This document shows, in pieces, positions 1 to 7,661 of a DNA stretch of 64,000 bases. The notes beneath the pieces are model-generated. The model worked only from the letters and a program-made list of their open reading frames with translations, was not told the origin of the DNA and made no database searches. Both the position numbers and the translations under genes were made by a program. This DNA is from Azospirillum picis (lineage in GTDB: Bacteria; Pseudomonadota; Alphaproteobacteria; Azospirillales; Azospirillaceae), in assembly GCF_017876115.1 (NCBI RefSeq), contig NZ_JAGINO010000010.1:143114-207113 (forward strand), written 5' to 3'. Positions within the stretch are counted from its first letter, which is position 1; every line of letters begins with the position of its first letter.

Positions 1-161
1 GGGTTCTGGTCCTCGCCGAACCGGTCATAGGCGAAAACGACGGCGCTCGGCCCGCCGCCGGCCGTGCCGTCGGCGGCGGCCGGCCGCAGGGCCGGAATGA
101 ACGCGGTCCAGGCCGACAAGGCGGCGGCGGCGATGATCCTGACGGCACGACGGAACGGCAT
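1..161 (-). CDS. Polysaccharide deacetylase family protein (N-terminal part, runs off the left edge)
   Basis: Only the first 53 codons are in the window. The ATG at 161 is fixed by an in-frame TAG two codons upstream. The protein opens with a basic-hydrophobic-small signal peptide (about residues 1-31, ending in an Ala-rich stretch), so it is exported. Right after it comes AVVFAYDRFGED, which resembles the first beta strand of NodB-type polysaccharide deacetylases, where the motif is usually VVFxYHRFGED. Here Asp stands where His is common. The catalytic region is outside the window, so activity cannot be judged. The call rests on one motif plus the export signal. Confidence 0.55.
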   Translation of the reverse strand, partial: MPFRRAVRIIAAAALSAWTAFIPALRPAAADGTAGGGPSAVVFAYDRFGEDQN

Positions 162-308
162 GGCGGCCTACGGAAACGGCTGGCCGGGGCGACCGTCGCC
201 CCGACGCAAAGGGTGTGCCACAACCGGCGCCAGCCGAACAAGCACGGACCATGCCCTTTTGGAGACGGGGAGCGATGCGGTGCGCGCGTGCAACAACCGC
301 CCCGCAAA

Positions 309-338
309 ATAGCCGTCACGGCAATCGTCCTCGTGACG
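309..338 (-). terminator. Likely rho-independent terminator of the dipeptidase gene
   Basis: CGTCACG (314-320) and CGTGACG (332-338) form a 7-bp stem with an 11-nt loop. Read on the minus strand, the stem is followed by GCTATTTTGC, a short U-run. It lies just beyond the stop codon of the dipeptidase gene that ends at 357, in a 195-bp stretch with no gene. Confidence 0.45.
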
Positions 339-356
339 AAGACCCCGTCCCCGCTG

Positions 357-905
357 CTACATCAGCCGCCCGCCCGCCGCGGCGTCGGTGAGCAGCGGAT
401 AGCGTTCGGGGTCGGGGAGCTGGTAATGCCACCATTCCGAGGCGTAATGCTCCCAACCGGCGGCGGTCATCACGCCGAGCAGCAGGGCGCGGTTGCGCTG
501 TTGCTCGCCGGTCAGGTCGCTGCGGCCATGGTGCGACCGTTCGGTCATCGCGTCGAATCCGGTTCCCATGTCCAGCGGGCGGCCCGAGGCGTCCAGCAGC
601 GTCAGGTCGATGGCGACGCCGCGGGTGTGGTTCGAGCCCAGCCGGGGATCGGCGATGTAGGTCGGGTCGGGAAACGCCCGCCAAAGCCTCCATTGCGCCT
701 CGGCCGGGCGGAAGGCATCGTACACCCGCAGCCGGCAGCCGATGCCGCGGGCCAGCCTGATGGCATCCTGCAGCCGGCGGGCCGCCTCCGGATGCAGCAG
801 GCAGACGGCCGCCCGGTAGATCGGCCTGCCCGACAGGTTGTCGGCGGTGGCGTAGAGAAGCTCCAGATCGACGTCGAAGTCCGGAAGAGCGATTTCGGTC
901 AGCAT
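357..905 (-). CDS. ddpX: D-alanyl-D-alanine dipeptidase (VanX/DdpX type, peptidase M15D)
   Basis: A 182-residue zinc dipeptidase that cleaves D-Ala-D-Ala, either for cell-wall recycling or as a carbon source. The M15 zinc ligands are visible: SNHTRGVAIDL (His and Asp) near residue 92-102 and EWWHYQ near residue 158 (catalytic Glu and third-ligand His). Upstream, YDAFRP supplies the conserved arginine. The length matches VanX/DdpX. No signal peptide is seen, so a cytoplasmic location is expected. No transporter genes (ddpABCDF) accompany it here. The alternative within M15, a D,D-carboxypeptidase, is less likely given the short length. Confidence 0.85.
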   Translation of the reverse strand: MLTEIALPDFDVDLELLYATADNLSGRPIYRAAVCLLHPEAARRLQDAIRLARGIGCRLRVYDAFRPAEAQWRLWRAFPDPTYIADPRLGSNHTRGVAIDLTLLDASGRPLDMGTGFDAMTERSHHGRSDLTGEQQRNRALLLGVMTAAGWEHYASEWWHYQLPDPERYPLLTDAAAGGRLM

Positions 906-1109
906 GAGGCGGGCGATCGTTTGTCCACGGGAGACGGGAGCGCTCGTCTAGCATGTTTGCGATGGCGTGACGACGCCTTGGTGGTGGCCGTGATGGTGGC
1001 CGCAATGATCGCCATGGGGATGCCGCCCGCGACGCGGGGGTTTGCGGGACGGCCGCAGGCGGAGCCCCGCCGGACAGCCGGCGGAGAGGACGATGAGGAA
1101 GGTGGAGAG

Positions 1110-1850
1110 ATGAAGGTTCTGGGTCTGGACACCGCGACCTCCGGCTGCTCGGCGGCGCTGTGGGACGACGGGAGCGGCGGACAGCCGCGGATCACCGTCC
1201 GGCGCAGCCCGCCGATGTCGCGCGGGCAGGCGGAGGTGCTGGTGCCGCTGGCGCAGGAGGTGCTGGCCGAGGCCGGGACCGGCTTCGCCGCTCTCGACCG
1301 CGTCGCGGTCACCGTCGGGCCGGGCGCCTTCACCGGCCTGCGGATCGCCCTGGCCGCCGCGCGCGGGATCGCCGTCGCCCATGGCCTGCCGGTGGTCGGC
1401 GTCACCAGCTTCGACGCCATCGCCCACGGCATCCCGGCGGCGGACCGCGCCGGACGGCCGCTGCTGGTCGCCGTCGACAGCCGGCGCGCCGAGCCCTTCC
1501 TGCAGCTCTACGACGCGGCGCTGGCGCCGCTGGGCGAGCCGGCGATGCCCGATCCGGCGGCGGTTGCCGGCTGGCTGGCGGCGCTGTACCCGGCGGGACC
1601 GCTGCTGCTGGCCGGGGACGGGGTGGCAGCGCTGCTTCCCCTGCTGCGCGACCGGGCCGACCTGGCGGTTGCCGCCGGCGACGGGCTGCCCGACGCCGCG
1701 GTGGTGGCGGCGCTGGGGGCCTCCCGCCCCGCCGGCCTGCCTGTGGAGCCCTTCTATCTGCGTCCGCCCGACGTCACGCTGCCGAAGGGAGCTGCCCAGG
1801 GAGCTACACAGGGAGCTGCACAGGGGACGGCATCGAGAGCCGGGGCATGA
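1110..1850 (+). CDS. tsaB: tRNA threonylcarbamoyladenosine biosynthesis protein TsaB
   Basis: TsaB is the scaffold partner of TsaD in making t6A37 on ANN-decoding tRNAs. The 246-residue protein opens MKVLGLDTATSGCSAALW, the ASKHA-fold start typical of TsaB, and carries VGPGAFTGLRIALAAARG near residues 70-87, a family signature. The ATG at 1110 follows GGTGGAGAG. The stop overlaps the rimI start (ATGA at 1847-1850), so the two are translationally coupled, as in many alphaproteobacteria. The last 20 codons hold a 12-bp tandem repeat giving GAAQGATQGAAQGT, an extension not needed by the fold. Confidence 0.93.
   Translation: MKVLGLDTATSGCSAALWDDGSGGQPRITVRRSPPMSRGQAEVLVPLAQEVLAEAGTGFAALDRVAVTVGPGAFTGLRIALAAARGIAVAHGLPVVGVTSFDAIAHGIPAADRAGRPLLVAVDSRRAEPFLQLYDAALAPLGEPAMPDPAAVAGWLAALYPAGPLLLAGDGVAALLPLLRDRADLAVAAGDGLPDAAVVAALGASRPAGLPVEPFYLRPPDVTLPKGAAQGATQGAAQGTASRAGA
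1788..1823 (+). repeat. 12-bp tandem repeat, three copies, in the tsaB tail
   Basis: GGAGCTGCCCAG, GGAGCTACACAG and GGAGCTGCACAG follow one another in frame and encode GA(A/T)Q repeats at the C-terminus of TsaB. The copies differ by one or two bases. Confidence 0.8.
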
Positions 1851-2320
1851 ACGCCCCGGCCGCCGTCGGCCTGCACCGCGCCGGCCCGCTGGAGGCCGGC
1901 GTCGTGGCCGCCCTCCAGCAGGCGTGTTTCCCCGAGGAACCCTGGGATGAGGCGTCCGTCGCCTCGCTGATCGCCCCGCCTGGCGGTTTCGCGGTCCTGG
2001 CGCTGGCCGGGCCGCAGGCGCCGGTCGGCTTCGTGATGACCCGCGTCGCCGCCGAGGATGCGGAAATCCTTGCCATCGGCGTGATGCCGGACGCCCGGCG
2101 CGGCGGGGTCGGCCGCCTGCTGGTCGAGGCGGCGGTCGAGGGAGCACGGGACCTCGGCGCGACTGCGATGTTTCTTGAAGTGGCCGAGGATAACCCGGCA
2201 GCTTCGACTCTATACAAGGCCTGCGGCTTTTTTTCCGTCGGCCGGAGGCCTGGATACTATAAGCGCCCGGATGGCCGGGTCGCGGCGCTTGTCCTGCGCC
2301 GCAATCTGGACGGAGCGTAG
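1847..2320 (+). CDS. rimI: Ribosomal protein S18-alanine N-acetyltransferase RimI
   Basis: GNAT-fold acetyltransferase of 157 residues. Acetyl-CoA binding motif A is visible as IGVMPDARRGGVGRLLVEAA (about residues 76-95), followed by EVAEDNPAASTLYKACGF, the RimI-type C-terminal signature with NxxAxxLYxxxGF. The YYKRPDG segment is also typical. It starts inside the tsaB stop codon and so is made with it; RimI and TsaB are commonly paired. The stop at 2320 lies 3 bp from the end of the convergent tusA-like gene, leaving no room for a terminator between them. Confidence 0.9.
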   Translation: MNAPAAVGLHRAGPLEAGVVAALQQACFPEEPWDEASVASLIAPPGGFAVLALAGPQAPVGFVMTRVAAEDAEILAIGVMPDARRGGVGRLLVEAAVEGARDLGATAMFLEVAEDNPAASTLYKACGFFSVGRRPGYYKRPDGRVAALVLRRNLDGA

Positions 2321-2323
2321 GGG

Positions 2324-2578
2324 TTAATTTTTCTGCACCACCAGTCGATGGACTCCGTTCGGGTCATCCGTTCGTTCGGGGTGGACAGACAGAATGCTGT
2401 GTCCCAACTCCCTCAAGGATCGCGGTACGTTTTCCAAGGGTTCGCCTGCATTCAGCCGGACTTCGAGGGTCTGCCCGGCGGCCATCCGCTCCACCATCAA
2501 CTTGGTTTTGACGAAGGTTAACGGACAAACCTGTGAGGTGATGTCGAGAAACAAGTCTGCGGAATTTTTTTCTGTCAC
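2324..2578 (-). CDS. TusA-family sulfurtransferase-like protein
   Basis: An 84-residue protein with the TusA/SirA fold signature: LDITSQVCPLTFVKTKLMVERMAAGQ is at residues 12-37. The conserved Cys of the CPxP box is present (CPLT), but the second Pro is Thr. The following Gly-Leu-Glu-Val strand and ENVPRSL helix fit the family. Such proteins carry persulfide sulfur for tRNA thiolation, molybdenum cofactor or sulfur metabolism; which applies is unclear. It is divergent from mucR across an 89-bp promoter region. Confidence 0.75.
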   Translation of the reverse strand: MTEKNSADLFLDITSQVCPLTFVKTKLMVERMAAGQTLEVRLNAGEPLENVPRSLRELGHSILSVHPERTDDPNGVHRLVVQKN

Positions 2579-2623
2579 CGATTCCTCTTTGTTTCAAAGG
2601 ATGGATATTGCACGCCGCAGAAA

Positions 2624-2643
2624 ACCTCTTTATATGGAGAGGT
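2624..2643. promoter_or_regulatory. Dyad in the tusA-like/mucR divergent promoter region
   Basis: ACCTCT (2624-2629) and AGAGGT (2638-2643) are a perfect 6-bp inverted repeat around TTATATGG, 25 bp before the mucR start codon, in an AT-rich pocket. Ros/MucR proteins bind AT-rich DNA and repress their own genes, so this may be an autoregulatory operator. That role is inference from position only. Confidence 0.35.
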
Positions 2644-2667
2644 ACGAATGCCGCGGAGCAAGCTTAC

Positions 2668-3081
2668 ATGAGCAACGGGTCCCCTTCCAACGCGCTGTTG
2701 TCTCTGACCACGGAGATCGTGGCGGCGCATGTCTCCAACAATACAGTGGCACTGACCGATCTTCCGACCCTGATCGAGCAGGTCTACAAGTCGCTGGCCA
2801 ACGTCGGCACCGAGCCGCCGGTGGCGGAGGAGCGGCCGCAGCCTGCGGTGCCGATCAAGAAGTCGGTCACGCCGGACTATATTGTGTGCCTGGAAGACGG
2901 CAAGAAGCTGAAGATGCTGAAGCGCCATCTCAAGACGGCGTACAATATGACCCCAGAAGAATACCGCGACCGCTGGGGCCTGCCGACCGACTATCCGATG
3001 GTGGCGCCGAACTACGCCCGCCAGCGCAGCTCGCTGGCCAAGCAGATCGGCCTCGGCACCCGCGCCCGCCGCGGCGCCTGA
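2668..3081 (+). CDS. mucR: MucR/Ros-family transcriptional regulator
   Basis: A 137-residue regulator with the prokaryotic zinc-finger domain: DYIVCLEDGKKLKMLKRHL is followed by YNMTPEEYRDRWGLP and YPMVAPNYA, the MucR signature through residue about 127. The first Cys and the His are present, but the second Cys position is Asp (CLED), a variant seen in some Ros homologues. The N-terminal half (LTTEIVAAHVSNN) is the oligomerisation region. The ATG at 2668 gives the usual family length. MucR proteins bind AT-rich sites as H-NS-like silencers and control exopolysaccharide, motility and cell cycle genes. It is monocistronic here. Confidence 0.93.
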   Translation: MSNGSPSNALLSLTTEIVAAHVSNNTVALTDLPTLIEQVYKSLANVGTEPPVAEERPQPAVPIKKSVTPDYIVCLEDGKKLKMLKRHLKTAYNMTPEEYRDRWGLPTDYPMVAPNYARQRSSLAKQIGLGTRARRGA

Positions 3082-3799
3082 TCCCCCGCCGCCCGCTGCC
3101 GCCTGCCGCGCCCGGTGGGCGGCCTGATGGCCGGGCAGGCTTCCATGGCGGGACATGCATTGGCCGCCGCGCCTGCCGGAGACCCTGGCAGGGATGCCGG
3201 CGCCAGACCGTCGGGGCCTGACCGCCCAGTTTCGCCTGCCCGGTTTTTCCTGCTCCGGTTCGAGCGACCGGCCACGGGCCACGGGCCACGGATTGCGGGC
3301 CACGGATCGGGCCACGCCGACCAGGCCAGCCCGGCCGGGCGATCCTTACCTGCCCATCCTTACACGGCTGCCCTTCGGGATCGCCCTCACCGGGCCGCCA
3401 CGCCATGCCGCAGGACAGGCGCCCGATCCTCGGCGACCACGATCCCGTCCACCCGTCCGTCCGCCGCCTGTCCGCCGACATCTCCCCTTGCAGGTCGTCC
3501 GATGGCTTCGCGCCGGACCGGAGGCCCGGACTCGGAGTCCCGAACCGGCCGCCGCGACCGCCGCCCGGGCCGACCATGGGTTGCGGCGGGCGCCTGTTGC
3601 GGCACCGCCAGTTCCGCTTTCACCCTATATGCACGCACATGATGTCGGTTGACCGGCAACCGTCGGGTCGTGTTATGCCTTGCCTTGCGTGCGGCGCCGC
3701 TCGTTCCGACCTGCCCGGCCGAAGCCTGCCGGGCCAAGACTTCCGGCAACGGGCGGCGGTGCCGCGCATCGTCCTGAACCACCGCAGCGGACCGTCGAC
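3082..3799. other. 718-bp gene-free stretch between mucR and olsB
   Basis: No reading frame here has recognisable protein features; the open frames run through all phases because of high GC. It contains five GGCCACG copies (3270-3316) and a T-run (3244-3248) that might end the mucR transcript, though I see no strong stem before it. The base composition falls near 3630-3670, just before olsB, and promoter elements for olsB probably lie there. Confidence 0.5.
3270..3316. repeat. Cluster of five GGCCACG heptamers
   Basis: GGCCACG occurs at 3270, 3277, 3284, 3298 and 3310, the first three directly abutting. It lies in the gene-free stretch after mucR. No protein or RNA role is evident. Confidence 0.6.
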
Positions 3800-4684
3800 A
3801 TGGCTGATGCAAGCTTGGAGCAGACGGGCATGGCCCGGACGAGCCCGGAGCGGAGCGAGGAGACCCTCGTGGAAGCAGATCGCGAAGGCATGCCGGACGG
3901 CATCCGCCTGGGCAGCCTGGAGGTCAGGCTGGCGCAGTCCGCGGCGGAGATCGACTGGGCCCAGGCCCTGCGCTACCGCGTCTTCTACGAGGAGATGGCG
4001 GCCATCCCCACCCCCGCCATGCAGGCTGCCCGCCGCGACTTCGACGGCTTCGACGAGGTCGCCGACCATCTGCTGGTCATCGACCATGCGCGCGGCAACG
4101 GACCGGACATGGTGGTGGGGACCTATCGCCTGATCCGCCGCCCGGCGGCCGAGAAGATGGGCCGCTTCTATTCCAGCGACGAATACGACATCGGCCCCCT
4201 TGCCGCCTATCCGGGCCAGGTGCTGGAACTGGGGCGGTCCTGCGTCGACGCCGGCTACCGCACACGGGGCAGCATGCAGTTGCTGTGGCAGGGCATCGCG
4301 GCCTACGTCTTCCAGCATGACATCGCCCTGATGTTCGGCTGTGCCAGCCTGCCGGGCACCGACCCCGGCGCCCTGGCGGAACCGCTGTCCTACCTGCACC
4401 ACCACCATCTCGCCCCGCCGGAGCTGCGGGCGACGGCGCTGCCGGAACGCTACGTCTCGCTCGACCTGATGCCCAAGGAGCAGGTCGACCCGAAGCGGGC
4501 GCTGAACATCCTGCCGCCGCTGATCAAGGGCTATCTGCGGCTCGGCGGCTTCATCGGCGACGGGGCGGTCATCGACCACCAGTTCAACACCACCGACGTC
4601 TGCATCGTGGTGAAGACCGACCTGGTGACCGACAAATACTACAAGCACTACGAACGTCGCAGCCGCGACGGCCAGGCCGGCTGA
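3800..4684 (+). CDS. olsB: L-ornithine N-alpha-acyltransferase OlsB
   Basis: OlsB transfers a 3-hydroxyacyl chain from acyl-ACP to ornithine, the first step of ornithine-lipid synthesis. The 294-residue protein has the GNAT-like OlsB/hemolysin signature: QALRYRVFYEEM near residue 54, DEVADHLLV, VVGTYRL, then LELGRSCVDAGYRTRGSMQLLW (about 140-162) and GYLRLGGFIGDGAVID near 240. I chose the ATG at 3800 because the signature starts about 30 residues later. It is 4 bp upstream of olsA, forming the two-gene lipid operon. Ornithine lipids replace phospholipids under phosphate limitation in related bacteria. Confidence 0.9.
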   Translation: MADASLEQTGMARTSPERSEETLVEADREGMPDGIRLGSLEVRLAQSAAEIDWAQALRYRVFYEEMAAIPTPAMQAARRDFDGFDEVADHLLVIDHARGNGPDMVVGTYRLIRRPAAEKMGRFYSSDEYDIGPLAAYPGQVLELGRSCVDAGYRTRGSMQLLWQGIAAYVFQHDIALMFGCASLPGTDPGALAEPLSYLHHHHLAPPELRATALPERYVSLDLMPKEQVDPKRALNILPPLIKGYLRLGGFIGDGAVIDHQFNTTDVCIVVKTDLVTDKYYKHYERRSRDGQAG

Positions 4685-4688
4685 GCCG

Positions 4689-5711
4689 ATGACCCCGACG
4701 GCGCGTGCCCTGGGATCGTCCGGCCGCGGCCTGCTGCGCCTGACGCTGTACCTGCTGTGGACCTTGCTGCTGATCCCGCTGCAGGCGCTGGCGGTGGCCC
4801 GCGACTGGCGGCTGTGCCGCACGCTGCCGGCCTTCTACCACCGGACCTGCACCCACCTGATGGGGCTGGACGTGGTGGTCCGGGGCGAGCGGGTGGTCGA
4901 CGGGCCGGTGCTGTTCGTTTCCAACCACTCCTCCTACCTCGACATCACGGTGCTGGGCTCGCTGATCCCGGGATCCTTCGTCGCCAAGACGGAGGTCGGC
5001 TCCTGGCCGTTCTTCGGCCTGCTCGCCAAGCTCCAGCGCACCGTCTTCGTCGAGCGCAAGGCACGCTCGACGGTGGAGAAGCAGCGGGACGACATCGGCG
5101 GCCGGCTCGACGCCGGCGACAAGCTGATCCTGTTTCCGGAGGGCACCTCCAGCGACGGCAACCGCACCCTGCCCTTCAAGACGGCGCTGTTCGCGGTGGC
5201 CGCCCGCCGGATCGACGGCCGGCCCCTGACGGTGCAGCCGGTCAGCATCGCCCCTACCCAGCTCGACGGCATCCCGATGGGCTTCGCCTTCCGGCCCTTC
5301 TACGCCTGGTACGGCGACATGGACCTCGTGCCGCACCTGTGGCAGGCCTTCCGCCTGGGCGGCATGACGGTGGAGGTCGAGTTCCACCGCCCGGTGACCA
5401 TCGAGGAATTCACCAGCCGCAAGGCCCTGGCCGACCATTGCCAGCGGGCGATCGGCCAGGGGGTGGCCCGCGCCATCTCCGGCCGCACCGGCGACGGCAC
5501 CCCCGCCACCTCCCATGCCACCTCCCACGCCGCCTCTTCCACCGTCTCCAAGGCTCCGCCGGCCGATGCCCCGGCGGCGGTCGCTTCCGGAGCCGCCGCC
5601 GTCCCGGCAGCAGCGGTTTCCGAGGCCGGCGCGACTGCTGCCGTCTCTCCCGATTCCGCCGGCCAAGCCGCCGCTCCGGCGGTCGGCGACACCGCGCACG
5701 GGAGTGCTTGA
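4689..5711 (+). CDS. olsA: Lyso-ornithine lipid O-acyltransferase OlsA (PlsC-like)
   Basis: Membrane-bound acyltransferase that adds the second fatty acyl chain. An N-terminal membrane segment (about residues 13-36) precedes the PlsC motifs: NHSSYLD (HX4D catalytic box, near 78), FVAKTEV, and LFPEGTSSDG (substrate box, near 150). The core ends near residue 265; the remaining 75 residues are an Ala/Pro/Ser-rich low-complexity tail. Adjacency to olsB favours OlsA over phosphatidic-acid PlsC, but dual activity cannot be excluded. Confidence 0.85.
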   Translation: MTPTARALGSSGRGLLRLTLYLLWTLLLIPLQALAVARDWRLCRTLPAFYHRTCTHLMGLDVVVRGERVVDGPVLFVSNHSSYLDITVLGSLIPGSFVAKTEVGSWPFFGLLAKLQRTVFVERKARSTVEKQRDDIGGRLDAGDKLILFPEGTSSDGNRTLPFKTALFAVAARRIDGRPLTVQPVSIAPTQLDGIPMGFAFRPFYAWYGDMDLVPHLWQAFRLGGMTVEVEFHRPVTIEEFTSRKALADHCQRAIGQGVARAISGRTGDGTPATSHATSHAASSTVSKAPPADAPAAVASGAAAVPAAAVSEAGATAAVSPDSAGQAAAPAVGDTAHGSA

Positions 5712-5719
5712 TTCCGCTC

Positions 5720-5748
5720 TTGTATCTGCTGCGGCGGTCGCCTATAAA
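5720..5748 (+). promoter_or_regulatory. Promoter of tRNA-Gly
   Basis: TTGTAT (5720-5725) and TATAAA (5743-5748) are separated by 17 bp, close to the sigma-70 consensus. The tRNA starts 11 bp downstream of the -10 box, the spacing expected for a stable-RNA promoter. Confidence 0.55.
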
Positions 5749-5758
5749 CAGCGGGCGC

Positions 5759-5832
5759 GCGGGTGTAGCTCAATGGTAGAGCAGAAGCTTCCCAAGCTTA
5801 CGACGAGGGTTCGATTCCCTTCACCCGCTCCA
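5759..5832 (+). tRNA. tRNA-Gly (anticodon CCC)
   Basis: A 74-nt cloverleaf. The acceptor stem pairs GCGGGTG (5759-5765) with CACCCGC (5822-5828), followed by discriminator T and an encoded CCA. The D arm contains AGCTCAATGGTAGAGC. The anticodon loop TTCCCAA gives CCC, which reads GGG. The T arm has GGTTCGATTCC. The first pair of the anticodon stem is not Watson-Crick (G-A). Confidence 0.95.
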
Positions 5833-6047
5833 AGTGCCGCATGGCTGTGGCCTTTCTTCCGGAAAATCCGGTCTCCCTTTTAAAAAATCAGCCTCACCTC
5901 CGAGAGAGCCTGCGACGGTCCGTACTGCCTTGGGCATGCGGATGGGCACACTCTTTTGCGTTGCAGCGTCGCCGCACGCGTGGTTGCGGGGAGGGGATCG
6001 ATCCCTGATGCTTGCCGTGTCGACCGCAAGCAGCAAAGGGGAATGCC

Positions 6048-6356
6048 ATGCCGCCGATCGAACGAGCCCGCCACCTGAGCCGGTTGCTGCAGGCGCGCTT
6101 CCGCATTGACCTGTTCTCCGCCCTGGTGGAGCGGGACTTTGAAAAGCGGCTTGCCGACACCATCCTGGAAGCGGAGCGCGACGCCTATCGCCGGGGCCGC
6201 GAGGCTGCGCTGGCCGATCTCCGTGCCGGCGTCGGCGGTGCATCGGCCATCGGCGAGGCCGGTGGTCTGCGGGGTGAGACGGCCCGCACGCTCAATCGGC
6301 GTTTTGAGGACGATCCGCGGCCCGGCGCGACGGCCGGGCAGTCCACGGCCATGTAA
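6048..6356 (+). CDS. Small protein of unknown function (102 aa)
   Basis: I do not recognise the family. The ATG at 6048 follows AAAGGGGAA at good spacing, which decides the start. The first 65 residues are charged and probably helical (ERARHLSRLLQARFRIDLFS, then ERDFEKRLADTILEAERDAY), like a short coiled coil. The last 35 residues are Gly/Ala-rich and look disordered. No signal peptide or membrane segment is present. Its 3' end overlaps a possible convergent ORF (6292-6558). Confidence 0.55.
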   Translation: MPPIERARHLSRLLQARFRIDLFSALVERDFEKRLADTILEAERDAYRRGREAALADLRAGVGGASAIGEAGGLRGETARTLNRRFEDDPRPGATAGQSTAM

Positions 6357-6558
6357 GGCCGGCCCGTTCGGCACAGCCGTAATGCCAGGGGCGCTGGTCG
6401 CCATGGCCGGCCCAATGCGGTTCCCCCAGACGGATCGTTCGGCCGCAGGCGCAGCATAGCGGCCGTTCGCGCCGGGAAAGCCCGCCTCCGGCGGTTCCCG
6501 CCCCGATGCATCCGGGCGATGCCGGGTGGTGCCCATACCGGGCTATCGGTTCCCCCAT
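6292..6558 (-). CDS. Possible small CxxC/HxxC zinc-binding protein
   Basis: An 88-residue frame with a compact metal-binding pattern: CCACGRTIRLGEPHWA near residues 35-50, then WHYGCAERAGL about 10 residues later, so Cys-x2-Cys and His-x2-Cys pairs spaced like a treble-clef zinc finger. Flanking sequence is low complexity. The frame overlaps the end of the 6048-6356 gene by 65 bp on the other strand, which lowers confidence. The pattern of four ligands plus conserved-looking Trp and Gly residues is better than expected from a random shadow frame. Confidence 0.4.
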   Translation of the reverse strand: MGEPIARYGHHPASPGCIGAGTAGGGLSRRERPLCCACGRTIRLGEPHWAGHGDQRPWHYGCAERAGLTWPWTARPSRRAADRPQNAD

Positions 6559-6969
6559 CTTGTCCCCTTTCCTGGTCTTCCCCGGCCTTTTCCCCCGACC
6601 AGCGGCCTCTCCCCGTCACAGGTTCCGCACCCAGCAGCGGAACCGAAGCGCTGCGAGAATGACGTCAGCGGCGGCCGTTGCCAACGTCACTGATGGACAG
6701 GTCGGGAATCCGCGCACTCTGCCGGTAGGGCATATACCCGCAGAGTGCAGGAGCATGTCTGCTTCAATGTTGCTCCAGAGTTTTCACAATAATCGCCACA
6801 TCCACTCCCGCATGAAGACATGGTTGCTCTCGCGGACATTCGGTGGCGTGACGAGGTCCATCTTTGGTCTGCTTCCGGTCACATCAGTGTTCATATCCAG
6901 TTAACCAGACGGGACTAGCGTCCGCCGCCTTCGCTGCATTGCGGCATGTTCTTCGTGCGAAGGCGTTCC
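6559..6969. other. Gene-free stretch with several strong hairpins
   Basis: About 410 bp without a convincing gene. The first part is pyrimidine-rich. It then holds three perfect inverted repeats and a TGACGTCA palindrome (see the next entry), followed by AT-richer sequence (6777-6910) that probably carries the promoter of the membrane protein gene at 6970. Confidence 0.6.
6621..6784 (+). ncRNA. Candidate structured RNA: three perfect hairpins ending in a U-run
   Basis: Hairpin 1 pairs GGTTCCGC (6621-6628) with GCGGAACC (6637-6644). Hairpin 2 pairs GCACTCTGC (6714-6722) with GCAGAGTGC (6740-6748), and inside it GGTA (6724-6727) with TACC (6735-6738). Hairpin 3 pairs GGAGCA (6750-6755) with TGCTCC (6771-6776) and is followed by AGAGTTTT, terminator-like on the plus strand. 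TGACGTCA (6660-6667) is a perfect palindrome between the first two. No protein frame explains them. RNA function is inferred from structure alone; operators are the alternative. Confidence 0.35.
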
Positions 6970-7548
6970 ATGACGGCTTTTCTGCTGGATTATCTTCCGA
7001 CATTCACCGCCATCTCTCCGATTGCTGCGACCGGGGTCGCCGGCCTGCTGGCAGGCGTGCTGTCGACGCTGCTCGGCGACCGGCGGGCGATCCTCGCGGC
7101 GCAGGCGACGGCATCCTCGCTGTTCCTGGTCCATTTCCTGCTGCTCGGCGCCCATACGGGCATGCTGATGTGCGGGCTGGGGCTGATCCAGATGGTCCTG
7201 CGCCTGCCCCGGCGCATCGGTCCGGCACTGGCCGTCGCCTACGCCCTGACGGTGCCGGCGGCGCTGGCGGTGGCGGCGCTCACGTGGCAGGGGCCGATGT
7301 CGGCATTGTCGGCCAGCGGTTTCCTGCTGGCCACGCTCGGCCGCTGGCAGAGCGCCGTCGGCCCGATGCGGCTGTGCTTCATCGCGGCGACGCTGGTCGG
7401 CGCCGGGCACAACCTGCTGGCCGGCTCCGGCTTCGGCCTGGCGTCCGACGCGATGTCGCTCACCGGACATGGCGTCAGCCTGTGGCGGGGCGGCATCGGC
7501 CGGTCCCTGCTGCGGGGGCGGAACGCCGGGAACGCCATCCCGGCCTAA
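6970..7548 (+). CDS. YgjV-like inner membrane protein
   Basis: A 192-residue protein with about five to six hydrophobic segments, for example LLAGVLSTLLGD, ATASSLFLVHFLLLGAHTGM, MLMCGLGLIQMVL and LAVAALTWQGPMSALSASG. This arrangement, with short polar turns and a charged LGDRR after the first pair, matches the bacterial inner-membrane YgjV family, whose function is unknown. The ATG at 6970 is preferred because GAAGG lies six bases upstream; an in-frame ATG at 6946 is possible. The last 20 residues are basic and cytoplasmic. Confidence 0.65.
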   Translation: MTAFLLDYLPTFTAISPIAATGVAGLLAGVLSTLLGDRRAILAAQATASSLFLVHFLLLGAHTGMLMCGLGLIQMVLRLPRRIGPALAVAYALTVPAALAVAALTWQGPMSALSASGFLLATLGRWQSAVGPMRLCFIAATLVGAGHNLLAGSGFGLASDAMSLTGHGVSLWRGGIGRSLLRGRNAGNAIPA

Positions 7549-7572
7549 GGATCGGCTTTCCGCGAGGCAACA

Positions 7573-7602
7573 TTCCCGGCCGGCCCCGGGGGCCGTCGGG
7601 AA
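7573..7602 (+). terminator. Strong GC hairpin after the YgjV-like gene
   Basis: TTCCCG (7573-7578) pairs with CGGGAA (7597-7602), and inside it CGGCCC pairs with GGGCCG. It starts 25 bp after the stop codon. There is no U-run, so termination may need Rho or the element may only protect the mRNA end. Confidence 0.35.
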
Positions 7603-7661
7603 CATTCGGTCCGGCGGCCGGGTTGTGCCAACGACGGGGATGCACCGGAGGACCTGCCGCC

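Noticed and set aside
3155..3652. Open frames in the mucR-olsB spacer
   Set aside because: All three plus frames stay open here and each is Pro/Arg/Gly/Ala-rich without motifs, as expected for non-coding GC-rich DNA.
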